Of a stretch of 64,000 bases of DNA, positions 1-10,140 are shown piece by piece. Below the pieces are notes generated by a model, which did not search any database, was not told the DNA's origin, and was given only the letters and a program-made list of their open reading frames with translations. The position numbers were made by a program, and so were the translations under genes. Each line of letters opens with the position of its first letter. The first letter of the stretch is position 1. The stretch is from Sipunculus nudus (lineage: Eukaryota; Annelida; Sipuncula; Golfingiida; Sipunculidae): contig CM049316.1 of assembly GCA_026874595.1 (NCBI GenBank), positions 73,685,176-73,749,175 on the forward strand, in the 5' to 3' direction.

Positions 1-36
1 TGGCCGGACGGACGACGGACAAAAGGTGATCCCTAC

Positions 37-69
37 AGCTCAGATGACTTTCAGTCAGCTGAGCTAAAA
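37..69 (+). repeat. A/B-type element 3' terminal hairpin
   Basis: AGCTCAGATGACT and AGTCAGCTGAGCT form a 13-bp stem with one mismatch and a 3-base loop, followed by AAAA. An ACGG-rich stretch precedes it from base 6. This is the same 3' end as at 4763, 14370, 38954 and 40799. Confidence 0.8.
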
Positions 70-2044
70 ATTGAAAAAATACAGGTGGCGCCACCAGAAT
101 GCAGAAACTGATGAAACATTTCATGATCAATATCCATGCAAAGAATCATGGTGATCAATATAATAATTGTTCAGATACTTGAGCTTTTGTATCAAATTTT
201 CCATTATTCTGGGGGGTACTTCGGAGCCCCATAGCTCAGAGGTTATGGGTAACAGAGACCTAATTTCAAGTTTTTAAGGAAACTTTTCATGGGCCTCTCA
301 GCATGTCAAGAGAGAAGATTCTAGGTCCAGTTGTTACGATTTGTGCCATGTTAACAGATGACCGCATCTTATGAGGTCTCAAAAATAGAGAAAAAAATTC
401 GTAAAAATAAAAAAAATACAGGTGGCGACACCATACTGCAGAAACTGATGACACGTTCCATGATCAATATCCATGCAAAGAATCATGGTGATCACTGCAA
501 TAGTTGTTTAGATACTTGAGCTTTTGTATCAAATTGTCCATTATTCTGAGGGATACTTCAGATGACTTACAGTCAGCTGAGCTAAAAACACTTAATGGTC
601 AATATCCATGCAAAGAATCATGATGATCTCCGTATTAGTTGTTCAGATACTTCAGCTTTTGTATCAAATTGTCCATTATTCTGAGGGATACTTCAGAGTC
701 CTATAGCTTGAAGGATATGGGTAACAGAGACCTAATTTCAAGTTTCCACAGGCACTCTTCATGGGCCTCCTTGCATGACAAGAATGAAGTTTCTAGGTCC
801 AGTTGTTGCAATTTGTACCCTCTTGATAGATAACATAGGTGGCGCCACCAGTCTGCAGGAACTGATGGAACATCTCATAATCAATATGTATGCCAAAAAT
901 CATGACCATCAGTGATGTAGTAATTGAGATATTGAAGTTTTTGTATGAAATTTTTGACTACTCTGGGGGGGGTACTTTGGGGCCCCATAGCTCAGAGGTT
1001 ATGGGTAACAGAGACCTAATTTCTGGTTTCCATGGAAACTTTTTATAGGTCTTCTAGTGTGTTGAGAATGAAGATTCTAGGTCCAGTCGTTACTATTTGT
1101 GCCATGCTAACAGATGACAGCATCCTTAAAGGTCTCAAAAATAGAGGAAAAAATCGTAAAAAATCAAACAATACAGGTGGCGCCACAAGTCTGCAGGAAC
1201 TGATGGAACATTTCATAATCAATATGTATGCCAAAAATCATGACCATCACTGATGTAGTTATTGAGATATTGAAGATTTTGTATGAAATTTTTTACTACT
1301 CTGGGTGGGGGGTACTTTGGGGCCCCATAGCTCGAAGGATATGGTTAACAGAGACCTAATTTCTGGTTTCCAAGGATATTTTTCATGGCCCTCTCAGTGT
1401 GTCAAGAATGAAGATTCTAGGTCCAGTCGTTATGATTTGTGCCATGCTAACAGATGACAGCATCCTTAAAGGTCTCAAAAATAGAGGAAAAAATCGTAAA
1501 AAATCGAACAATAAAGGTGGCACCACCAGTCTGCAGGAAGTGATGACACATCTCATGATCAATAGTTATGCCACAAATCATGACCATCAGTCAAGTAGTT
1601 AATGAGATATTGAAGTTTTTGTATGAAATTTTTTACTTTTCTTGGGGGTATTTTGGGGCTCCATAGCTCGAAGAATATGGGTAACAGAGACCTAATTTCT
1701 GGTTTCCATGGAGACTTTTCATAGGTCTCTCAGTGTGTCAAGAATGAAGATTCTAGGTCCAGTCTTTACGATTTGTGCCTTGTTAACAGATGTTTACATT
1801 TTGAAAGGTCTCAAAAATAGAGAAAAAAATCGTAAAAAAATTGAACGATACAGGTGGCGCCACCAGTCTGCAGGAAGTGATGGAACATCTCATGATCAAT
1901 ATGTATGACAAAAATCATGACCATCAGTCAAGTATTTTATGAGATATTGAAGTTTTTGTTTGAAATTTTTTACTTTTCTGGGGGGTAGTTTGGGGCCCCA
2001 TAGCTGGAAGGATATGGGTAACAGAGACCTAATTTCTGGTTTCC

Positions 2045-3610
2045 ATGGAGACTTTTCATAGGTCTCTCAATGTGTCGAGAATGAAGATTCCTACAGCTTT
2101 ATCGTTGAGAGACATGAAATGGGTGAATTTACATAAGGACGCGATTAAAATCCTTGGAATATGGTTTACATATAATGAAACTCTTTCTCAAAAACTCAAT
2201 TTCGATAAAGTCTACGACAAGATAAAAATCTCATTTAATATGTGGAAATCGCGAACTTTAACAGTTTTTGGAAGAAATACAGTAATAAAAACCATTGGAA
2301 TCTCAAAATTAGTATACGTTATGAATATTATGACTCCAACCCCAGACTTTATCAAGAAAGTTAAAAATATAATGGTAGATTTTATATGGTTTGGACGTAA
2401 ACCAAAGATTAAATATGGGGTACTTGTAAGTGAAAAAGAAAATGGTGGTATAAATATGCCAGACATTAATGCCATATTGAAAAGCCAAAGAATTATGTGG
2501 ATGATCCGAATGAAAAAGCTATCAATTGCAAAATGTATAATCATACCTAATATGTATCTAAGAAATGTTGGCGGTGTAGAAAAATTGAATGCCAATTTAG
2601 ATTTTTTTAATATGAAAAGAAAAATATCTAAATTTTATTCACAATGTTTTAAAATTTGGGATAAAATTGCTACATTTTGGCCTACGAATCCACAACAAAT
2701 CTTATTACAACCCGTTTGGAACAACAAATATGTCAAAATAGCAGGTAAATCAGTATACTCTAGAATTTTTGATAACATTGGAATTAAATGTATCCATGAT
2801 TTATACGAACCAAATGGAGAATCTAAGAATTTTTCGGAAATATTTCCACCTGAAAATAAACTCTTTAAAAAATACCTGATGTTCTGGTATTCTTTACAAC
2901 AAGCGGTACCAAAGGAGTGGAAATTAGTTCTAAAATCAGAGAATATGAGTGATATTTACGTAAAAGACACTTTATTATTGAATAATCAAGCTCTAGACTT
3001 AAGAAAAGTCAATTACCGTAAGGTGTATAATATGGTTATAAATGACTATACAAATGAGCCGGCTAATAAAATTAAACTAGAGGAGAGCTTACCTCAGGTA
3101 TTTTCCTGGAAAGATGCAATTGATTATATATATAAAACCACTATGGACATGTTTTTGAGGCAATTTCAGTTTAGAATTATCCATAATATATTGTCTGTGA
3201 ATGTAAAGCTATACATATGGAAAATAACTGATACCAATATGTGTTCATATTGCAAAAAAGAAACAGAAACAGTAGTGCATTTATTCTGTGACTGCGACAC
3301 CGCTAAATCATTTTATAGACAAATTAGTCAGTGGGCAGAACACGCTGGAATAAACATGCCTGCACTGACTCCGCTTCTTTTATATACAGGATGTGACAAA
3401 GACCATGCCAATAAACGTATAATAGATTTGTTAATATTGCTACAAAAATATGTAATTTTTAAAAATAAAGAATCGGGTAATTTTCCATCTTTCACTGTAT
3501 ATATATCACATGTTAAGAAATTGGAAGGATTGGAAAGAAGACTAGCTGAAAAAAATAACAAAATATATATTCATAAACAAAAGTGGGGTAACCTACTTAA
3601 TATTTTTTAA
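2045..3610 (+). CDS. LINE ORF2 C-terminal fragment, open in frame with satellite leader
   Basis: The frame is open for 521 codons. The first 15 codons, including the ATG, come from the family A satellite; the LINE sequence starts at 2091. The LINE part begins just after the reverse-transcriptase catalytic core. It shows the KILGIWF block, then the LTVFGRNTVIKTIGISKLVY thumb-type segment, then WFGRKPKIKY and GGINMPDI, all typical of the C-terminal half of L1/Tx1-clade polymerases. Near the C-terminus, MCSYCKKETETVVHLFCDC fits a zf-RVT type C-x2-C-x7-H-x4-C zinc knuckle. No stop or frameshift is seen. Expression is not implied: the ATG is accidental and the enzyme core is missing. Confidence 0.85.
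   Translation: METFHRSLNVSRMKIPTALSLRDMKWVNLHKDAIKILGIWFTYNETLSQKLNFDKVYDKIKISFNMWKSRTLTVFGRNTVIKTIGISKLVYVMNIMTPTPDFIKKVKNIMVDFIWFGRKPKIKYGVLVSEKENGGINMPDINAILKSQRIMWMIRMKKLSIAKCIIIPNMYLRNVGGVEKLNANLDFFNMKRKISKFYSQCFKIWDKIATFWPTNPQQILLQPVWNNKYVKIAGKSVYSRIFDNIGIKCIHDLYEPNGESKNFSEIFPPENKLFKKYLMFWYSLQQAVPKEWKLVLKSENMSDIYVKDTLLLNNQALDLRKVNYRKVYNMVINDYTNEPANKIKLEESLPQVFSWKDAIDYIYKTTMDMFLRQFQFRIIHNILSVNVKLYIWKITDTNMCSYCKKETETVVHLFCDCDTAKSFYRQISQWAEHAGINMPALTPLLLYTGCDKDHANKRIIDLLILLQKYVIFKNKESGNFPSFTVYISHVKKLEGLERRLAEKNNKIYIHKQKWGNLLNIF
2077..2090 (+). repeat. Left target-site duplication of the LINE insertion
   Basis: GAGAATGAAGATTC here is repeated exactly at 4304-4317, directly after the LINE poly(A) tail. 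Both copies belong to the family A satellite unit, which is interrupted by the insertion. Confidence 0.9.
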
Positions 3611-4303
3611 AGAGTGAAGAATTTTGAGAATTAGCTGTAAATAATTTTGAAATGTGTATAAATATGTAGGTAAGAGTATGTGCATGTGTGTGTATGTATA
3701 TGTGTGTATATATTTGGGTGTATATATGGGTATATATATATATATAAATGTGAACGCGTGATCCTTCATGGATGTATATATACGTATGTATGTATAATTA
3801 AATTTTTATTCGGATCTGGTAAATATTATGTTGATCTGACCAAACCAGTTAAATCTACAAATAACATTGTTGTTCTTATTAAATTAAATGTTTGTTTCCA
3901 ATGATATTGAAAATATATCGACAGAACGAGATATAATTATAATTGTTGTAAAAAAAAATAAAAGTCTCTTCACCAATACTCGGTTGGTATCCTCTCGGCA
4001 GAAATACGTCTACATGGTCCATATGCACTTGTCTTTGAAAAAGTACAAACAGGTAGCAATATAAGCAATTTTATAAAATTCTCTTGTTAACTCCTTTTTG
4101 TTGATATATATATATGTATGTACTTTGTCAGAAAAACTTGAAACATTGTATTTTAAATCTTGCAATAGTGAAGATGTTCATGTTATAAACACAAGATTTG
4201 TAATTTTTTTTCTTGTTCCGAGGGATGTCGATGATGAAAAAGAACGTTATAAATAAATATTTAGTAATACTGAGACATCCAAAGAGAAAAAAAAAAAAAA
4301 AAA
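2091..4303 (+). mobile_element. 5'-truncated non-LTR retrotransposon (L1/Tx1-like LINE) with poly(A) tail
   Basis: This is a 2.2-kb insertion between two exact 14-bp copies of a satellite sequence. It begins in coding sequence, ends in a run of 17 A (4287-4303), and has an AATAAA about 30 bases before the tail (near 4252). The 3' untranslated part (3611-4286) holds TG/TA-rich runs around 3680-3780. Poly(A), a target-site duplication and 5' truncation together are the marks of target-primed reverse transcription. The reading frame is intact to its stop, so the insertion looks fairly recent. The endonuclease and the catalytic reverse-transcriptase motifs are absent, so this copy cannot move itself. 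Confidence 0.93.
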
Positions 4304-4797
4304 GAGAATGAAGATTCTAAGTCCAGTCATTACGATTTGTGCCTTGTTAACAGATGTTCACATTTTTAAAGGTCTCAAAAATAGAGAAAAAAATTCGTAA
4401 AAAATCGAAAAATACAGGTGGCGCCACCAGTCTTCAGGAACTGATGGAACCTCTCATGATCAATATGTATGCCAAAAATCATGACCATCAGTCAAGTAGT
4501 TAATGAGATATTGAAGTTTTTGTATGAAATTTTGGACTTTTCTGGGGGGTACTTTGGGGCCCCATAGCTCGAAGGATATGGGTAACAGAGACCTAATTTC
4601 TGGTTTCCAAGGAGATTTTTCATGGACCTCCCAGGATGTCAAGTAAGAAGATTCCAGTTCTAGCGGTTACGATTTGTGCCTGGTTAACGGACAGACAGAC
4701 GGACAGACGGACAGACAGACGGACAGACAGACAGACGGACGACGGACAAAGAGTGATCGCTATAGCTCAGATGACTTTCAGTCAGCTGAGCTAAAAA
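4304..4797 (+). repeat. Family A array, right end with ACGG/ACAG microsatellite and 3' hairpin
   Basis: The satellite resumes exactly at the second target-site copy (4304-4317). It contains one more unit with GGTGGCGCCACC (4417-4428), then the conserved GTAACAGAGACCTAATTTCT block, a TTACGATTTGTGCC block, an ACGG/ACAG microsatellite (about 4687-4747) and the hairpin TAGCTCAGATGACT / AGTCAGCTGAGCTA (4763-4793) followed by AAAAA. This is the outer right end of the whole left-hand repeat block. Confidence 0.85.
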
Positions 4798-5473
4798 CAG
4801 ATGATATGTATTTGATCTTCTATGATTTCTTGAGTATAATTTTTCAACTTTTGCAGTAACAAACCAATATTGTTTCTATGGTGCTCTCACCCGCCACATT
4901 TTTTTTATGATATTGTGTACTGCCACAGGAAATGTCAGAAAACCTTTTTCTTGCAAAACCTGAAATTTTTTTTTCACAAAAGGTGCATCTGAACTTAATA
5001 CTGAAGGTTGGAGAAGACAATTTAATTAAAATGTACAGAAATTATTTTTACTCAAAAGAGATTAATAGTCATAGTAACTGTAAGATATTTATGAATCTGA
5101 AGAAGTTTGGTTGGTTCATGGAGTAAGTTTTATAGGAGATTCATGAAAAGCTATTACAGGGCACAAATTAGGCTAAAACATTAACATGCTCCAGGTGCAC
5201 CCTTGAAACAAAACCTACATGCACCTAAAGATTTCAACATGCACCTTGTAATACTGGTGAGAACATTTACTTGTTAAGAAGTTTCTGTTGCTCAAAGAAT
5301 AGAAATGCTAATTTATAAATGTGATGTTTATGAATAGTAAAAAATAAGAAACCAACATTTTTTTTCATTGGTTTATAATACATGCACAGAATGCACCCTC
5401 AGTAGGATATCTTTTTCGCACCCTGTATTATAAGAGATTGATAAAGAAGGTATTATACAAGAGTGCCCTTTAC
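4798..5473. other. Intron 3 sequence without recognised features
   Basis: AT-rich intron directly downstream (minus strand) of exon 3. Short related strings CATGCACC/GTGCACC recur around 5190-5260 and 5390-5400, but no gene or clear repeat family is seen. Confidence 0.5.
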
Positions 5474-5685
5474 CTTGTTGTCCTTGATGACGTACTGACA
5501 CAGGCTGTGCATGCCTTGTTTGTTGAAGCGAGTGATGGCCTCCTCCTGCACATGATCCATATCAATAGACGGAAACGATGTCAAATCCCTCTCAATCTGA
5601 GGATATGATGCTGGGCATTCCATGGATGTCAGCCATTCATCAACAGTCCCCACAGGACAGTTACACCCTTCATGGTAAACAGGTC
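5474..5685 (-). CDS. POGLUT2: POGLUT2/3-like exon 3: linker before the catalytic domain
   Basis: The internal exon is 212 bp: two bases then 70 codons, ending in phase 0 at AAC-AAG before donor GTAAAG (from 5473). The acceptor reads TATCTTTACAG, with the AG at 5687-5686. It encodes residues 145-215 and opens GPVYHEGCNCP. This Cys pair, the later MECP Cys, and the YVIKDNK end are all recognisable landmarks of the POGLUT2/3 linker preceding the CAP10 domain. The next exon must lie left of the window. The upstream intron holds a tandem array derived from this exon's own acceptor and first codons (see 5651-6012), so decoy acceptors or alternative starts of the exon are possible. Confidence 0.93.
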
Positions 5686-6012
5686 CTGTAAAGATAGAAA
5701 ATACACCCTTCACATTAAACAGGGTTTGAAAGATAAAAGTTACACCATTTGTGGTAAACAGAACCTATGAAGATAAAGGTATATACAATCTAAACATTAA
5801 ACAGGGCTCATTAAAATAAAAGTTACACCCTTCATGGCAAACAGGACATGTAATGATAGCGTTACACCCTATATAGTAAATAAGACCTGAAACCTGGTAA
5901 AAGGTACTCCCTTGAAGGTAAAATGGAGCTGTAAATACTGAGTAAGTTAAACTCTTCACAGTAAAGAATCTCGTAAAGATAAAGAAACAACCTTCATGGC
6001 AGAGGTGGGTCA
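5651..6012. repeat. About 40-bp tandem array derived from the exon 3 splice acceptor
   Basis: Units have the form TTACACCCTTCATGGTAAAC followed by AGGNCCTGTAAAGAT (plus strand). The TAAACAG-like landmark occurs at 5676, 5716, 5755, 5798, 5838, 5877, 5919 and 5962, a spacing of 39-43 bp. The first unit is the real exon 3 boundary: read on the minus strand it is ATCTTTACAG followed by GACCTGTTTACCATGAAGGG. The rest lies in the intron upstream of exon 3 and is increasingly diverged. Two further loose copies may lie at about 6720-6800. Confidence 0.85.
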
Positions 6013-6315
6013 TATTCAGGTATTATATTGAACAGGAGTACTTCTTTGTGTATTCAGGGTGTGGGATTTCAGAATACTGGGTATAATGGGTGATTTCTTG
6101 TTGGATTTGTTCACTGTTGTTTATCTTATGTAATTATGTCTGGTTATGTTTATGTCTGGATTTCCTCGTCATGTTTTATATCCTATTTAATTTAAGGAAT
6201 ATTGCAAAACTGCTTCAAGGTAGATTGCTTCTGCATTGATAAAGTTTTTTTTTTAAGTATTTCTTTGTTTAGGTAAACTCCTCCATTTTTTTATGCTTGC
6301 TTAACTAAATATTAT

Positions 6316-6633
6316 GTACATCTGCGGGATTCCATTCCAGGTTCAGACAAGATGACAGAGGCTTGCACGTGATAATTCTGGCGTCAACCAGGCTCGGTGT
6401 ATTACTCTTGAAGGTCCTGGGTGTGTGTCATCCCCATTGCTTGAGAACACTGAGGAACCCCAACAGGCGCACCCGTTTGTGAGTGAAACACAACTTTTGG
6501 GCACAGTCTCCCCATTAAGCTTGCAGAGCGCTCACCCTGGGTGGGGGCCGACTGTGAAAATCTCACCTCTCAGCTGAGATTCAAACTCCTGATCTCCCGG
6601 CCCTGTGCCCTATGCTCTACCCCTGAACCACAG
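6316..6633 (-). mobile_element. tRNA-derived SINE
   Basis: On the minus strand the element starts near 6633 with GTGGTTCAGGGGTAGAGCAT, an A-box-like tRNA head. A B-box-like AGTTTGAATCTC follows about 45 bases later, then a body of about 250 bp. ATATTAT flanks both sides (6309-6315 and 6634-6640), a possible 7-bp target-site duplication. It is in the same orientation as the host gene. The SINE family was not identified; it has too poor a tRNA fold to be a functional tRNA gene. Confidence 0.7.
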
Positions 6634-7024
6634 ATATTATAACATTTATAATGGTATAAACCATGTGTTAAAAAAATATGACAATATCCCATTCAAATAA
6701 ATAATAGTAAAGACAAGAAGGTAACACCTTAAACATAAACATGTTCTACTGTAATGATTACCTGAACACCTTCACACCAGAGACCTGTAATCAGCACTTC
6801 CTACTTACTATGCAATAACTGGTTACCCTGTGCGTGTCTGGTATATATCAACTCAAGGGCCTGAAGGCAATACATCTACATGAAAGAAACCTGTACTTCC
6901 AAACTTTTAAAAATCTTTGAAGGAGCCAGTGATGTTAACAGAAGTGACAGGTCTCCCAGCACCTCTACTGTCATATAACATTACCAACGCTGACAAATTA
7001 TCAATATTGCACACACAAAACCAG

Positions 7025-7210
7025 AGAAAGGTCTGGACGGGTTTAAACCCAGTCCCTATTGCACCTATCCCCTTGCCTATTAAATATTGATGTATTATTT
7101 AGCTGCCTCATGAGAGGAAGTGTAGTACTCTGGGGTACCTGTACCTAACCAATTTGTCACCAAGTTACTCCTGGTACATCAATCAACAACTTGTCTCATA
7201 AATTTTAGCA
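7025..7210 (+). repeat. Dispersed repeat H, copy 1
   Basis: Shares an ordered series of blocks with 8120-8320: GCACCTATCCCCTTGCCTAT versus GCATCTATTTTCTTGCTACT, then TAAATATTGATGTATTA versus TAAATATTGATACATTA, then CAGTACTCTGGG-like and CATCAATCAACA blocks. Identity of the family is unknown. Confidence 0.6.
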
Positions 7211-7499
7211 GTAGTCTGCCCTGCCTCTGGCCATTCAATGCTTCCAGTTCATTCTTAAATGATCTTGTAACTCTATCCCTGGTATTCTGGTGTACTCAAA
7301 CATTCATATATTTTACAGAAAGTGTAGGGGGGGGGGGAGTATTAGTCTCTGGATATGCATATAGAGTTCTTGTAACTTTAAGAACGTGATCTATTTTTGT
7401 TAATTTTGTAAGCATGAACATTTCTGTCACATTAAAAACTACAGGCATATTTCACTGAGAGATATTCTTTTCTTGCAATGTATGAACAATAGTGCTGAA

Positions 7500-7670
7500 A
7501 CAATTCATCAAACAAACATTAAATTAAATTGAAGCTACACATTCACTAATAAACAGACTGGGAGTGTTGAACAAGAATACCCAGAAAAAGTCGGATCATT
7601 GCATATGGGAATAGAACCCATGACCCTCTGATTGCTGGTCATCTGCTCCACCACTGAGCTAACAGGGATC
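7500..7670 (-). mobile_element. tRNA-derived SINE (second family)
   Basis: The minus strand reads TTAGCTCAGTGGTGGAGC (A box, about 7663-7646) and then GGGTTCTATTCCC (B box, 7619-7607). It is followed by a non-tRNA body through GATCCGACTTTTTCTGGGTA. Box spacing is as in a tRNA, but the sequence continues into a SINE-like tail. Tail boundaries are uncertain. V-SINE elements such as RUDI are known in molluscs; membership could not be tested here. Confidence 0.7.
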
Positions 7671-8119
7671 TGGAAGTGAAATAATTAATCTCAACTATTG
7701 CACTATTAATACCTCTCAAACTTATACCAAAGGACTATTTTTTAACAAGTGTAGTCATCTTATATCTTACATTAGGTTTAAGTGTGGAAATGCATGAGAA
7801 GATATACTCATAGTTATATAAATAATCACAAGTACATATTTTGCCAAGATGTGGCTTGCTAGAGGCCTTATGAATGTTCCATGTGGCCCTCAGGAATAAA
7901 ATTTTACCAACCTCTGCTTAGAAAATTCAATGAATTTCACATCAATACAATGATTGTAGAGTAAAATGTCTGTCCTCAAATTTGCTGTAAACCATTATCG
8001 AATACAGATAAGATAATCTTAAGGAGATTCCCCTTTTAAACTTTACAAATATATCTAATAAAGCAGCCTATGCATTCAATTTAAAAAACACTTTGAGTAC
8101 TATACTTAACAATGACTTA

Positions 8120-8320
8120 AGTTGATGGACTGCAATGGCACAAAATTGCTGATAGCAAGGATAGGTCCACAGGGTTGATTAACCATCTCTTACTGCATCT
8201 ATTTTCTTGCTACTAAATATTGATACATTACTTATTTTCCCTCTGAGATTCAGTACTCTGGGCGTGTACTCTGTATCCATCAATCAACATTGAGGAACAT
8301 CTAACTATTCTTGGACACTG
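8120..8320 (+). repeat. Dispersed repeat H, copy 2
   Basis: Direct copy of the block at 7025-7210, about 1.1 kb away and in the same orientation, diverged by many substitutions. The shared core is TAAATATTGATNNATTA and CATCAATCAACA. Confidence 0.6.
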
Positions 8321-8459
8321 CTGTCTACACTTCACCTGGACTGGATCATGGGAGGTGCTCTTTTTACCTCCATAAACAGAAGAGGTTATAATATTTTCAC
8401 CACTGTATGTCCCTACTTCTTTGTTTAGGTGTTGACAAAACCTTTCATATTGGACTTCC

Positions 8460-10140
8460 ACATAATTTATTGGAGTGGTGGGTCTTACGACACCTTGGTC
8501 TATCCTGTTGTCTACCTAAATCTGTTTGTGTTCCTTTGCTAAACTCTGGTATATGAACACGATATCTCAATGTTTTAGGTACAATAATTAAATTTTGATT
8601 AGGTCCAACTTAGGGCCAGAAGAAGTTAAAGGGCACTGTTGTGGATCTTGGTGTGTCTGTCTGTACATCTGTTTTCAACAATGTAATAGGATCTGAAACT
8701 GAAAAAAGAAGAAAAGTTGACAAGTTATCCATGTTTTCAAAATTGTTTGTATACAAAACACATAGTAGGACTACTCATGTAATTTATGCTGATTATTTCA
8801 AAGGAAAGAAATTACTATGAAAACTAATAGGTTAAACTAAGACTGTATTGAAATTTAAAGCTTGAACTTTAGGTAAACTCTGTTTAAATTATTTTCAAAT
8901 AGAACACACTTGAACTCCAACATTACACATGTTTACAATTTTAATGTGCAGATAGGTCCATGATCATTTAGAAAAGATGTTTTACTGTATATAAATTATT
9001 AGGTCAAAATATGTCATACCCAAAAATGTTTAACCATTAAATATGAGCATTATAATAAGTTCAAATGGTGTTCATAAATAAAGGATTCAACTCACTGGTA
9101 TTTTTATATGAAACTGAGAAATTAAATAACATAAAGTTCACTGGGCATACCTATAGATACAACATCAGTGTATATTTAACAAGTATGTATCATTCTGAAA
9201 AATCAAACATATATACCTATAGACATCTATATGTTAGTATTGGAAAAATGAAGTAAGTAGAACACAATTGTCCAAGAAGGAGTGCACATGGTAAGATCAA
9301 TAAGAGACATTGGTCTCATTACTCAGAAACGACCACAGACTGTTCTACGTGATTTATGGTGGAAGCTCACAGAATCAGCGAGGCCTGTAATATAGAACAG
9401 CCTGGTCTTTACAGAACAGGTCCTCGCTCTGAGAGATAAATACACTGGTTAAACACTGACAATAACAGGAAAATCTAATTAGAAAAAAACACAATTACTT
9501 AAGTTGTTATGCCTAATGTAAATGATGATTAAGTTGTCAGGTTTATATTGGACTCTGATTACATTTTTTCTTTACATTATTTGGAGTAATCCTATTGTAA
9601 TTGAACAGAATGTTTGAGACTGATTGTGTGTTTGAACTAAGTGGCAGCCAGAGATTGCTAGTGTAATGTATTCTAACATGTGCCACAGCAAAGAGTTCTT
9701 ATAAAGTCCTTTTAAATTACAAGTAAAAAGACACACTTCACATGATCATACCAAGATGTCAAAGTTTGCCATAGAATGTTGTGACTTTATAATTCAGATC
9801 TATTATTAAAAATGAATTTTTTATGCTGCATTTAAAAACTCCAAGGATCCTGACTTTAATACTAAGGTGAACTTAAAACTATACATATTGTAAGTAGTAT
9901 AAAGACAGTCAAAATCAGGAACTAATGGCAGCTTTGGCATAAATGGTACTGTCAAATCTAAATATATTAACTGTTATAAAATACTCTTTTGAATGAAAAA
10001 CAACTAAGAGTGTAAGCCAAATGCATCTTGCTGGAGAAGGACATGTGGTCAATCCTTGGGTTAATTCTTACTCAGGTTCTAGTCACATGTATCTTTAATC
10101 AAATATAATGTAGTTGTATTGTTTGCATTTAAAAGTGAGA
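8460..10140. other. Intron 2 sequence, mostly featureless
   Basis: AT-rich intron with no gene. The stretch at about 9280-9440 is less AT-rich and non-repetitive in appearance, and could be a small conserved element, but no motif singles it out. Confidence 0.45.

Larger units (their letters stand above)
1..2090 (+). repeat. Family A satellite array, left part, with internal element ends
   Basis: Related units are read from landmarks such as AGAATGAAGATTCTAGGTCC. The last copies begin near 1066, 1405, 1740 and 2078, giving a period of 335-339 bp. The leftmost units (about 300 and 780) are less regular. Each unit contains the palindrome GGTGGCGCCACC or a near copy (84-95, 838-849, 1853-1864), a GGTACTTTGGGGCCCCATAG block and a GGGTAACAGAGACCTAATTT block. 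Two copies of the ATGACT..AGTCAGCTGAGCTAAAAA terminus lie at 37-70 and about 556-590, so element ends are embedded in the array. The array continues left of base 1. It was probably one long element or several joined end to end. Confidence 0.85.

Noticed and set aside
1032-1908. Similar frames of about 70 codons in three family A satellite units (starting MET/MSRMKILGPV)
   Set aside because: The frames stay open only because the units are near-identical. The third unit carries an extra A that shifts its C-terminal half, so there is no sign of protein constraint.
2212-2595. 127-codon minus-strand frame
   Set aside because: Antisense shadow of the LINE polymerase fragment.
6560-6640. Functional tRNA gene (minus strand)
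   Set aside because: Boxes are present but the cloverleaf arms do not pair well and a long SINE body follows.
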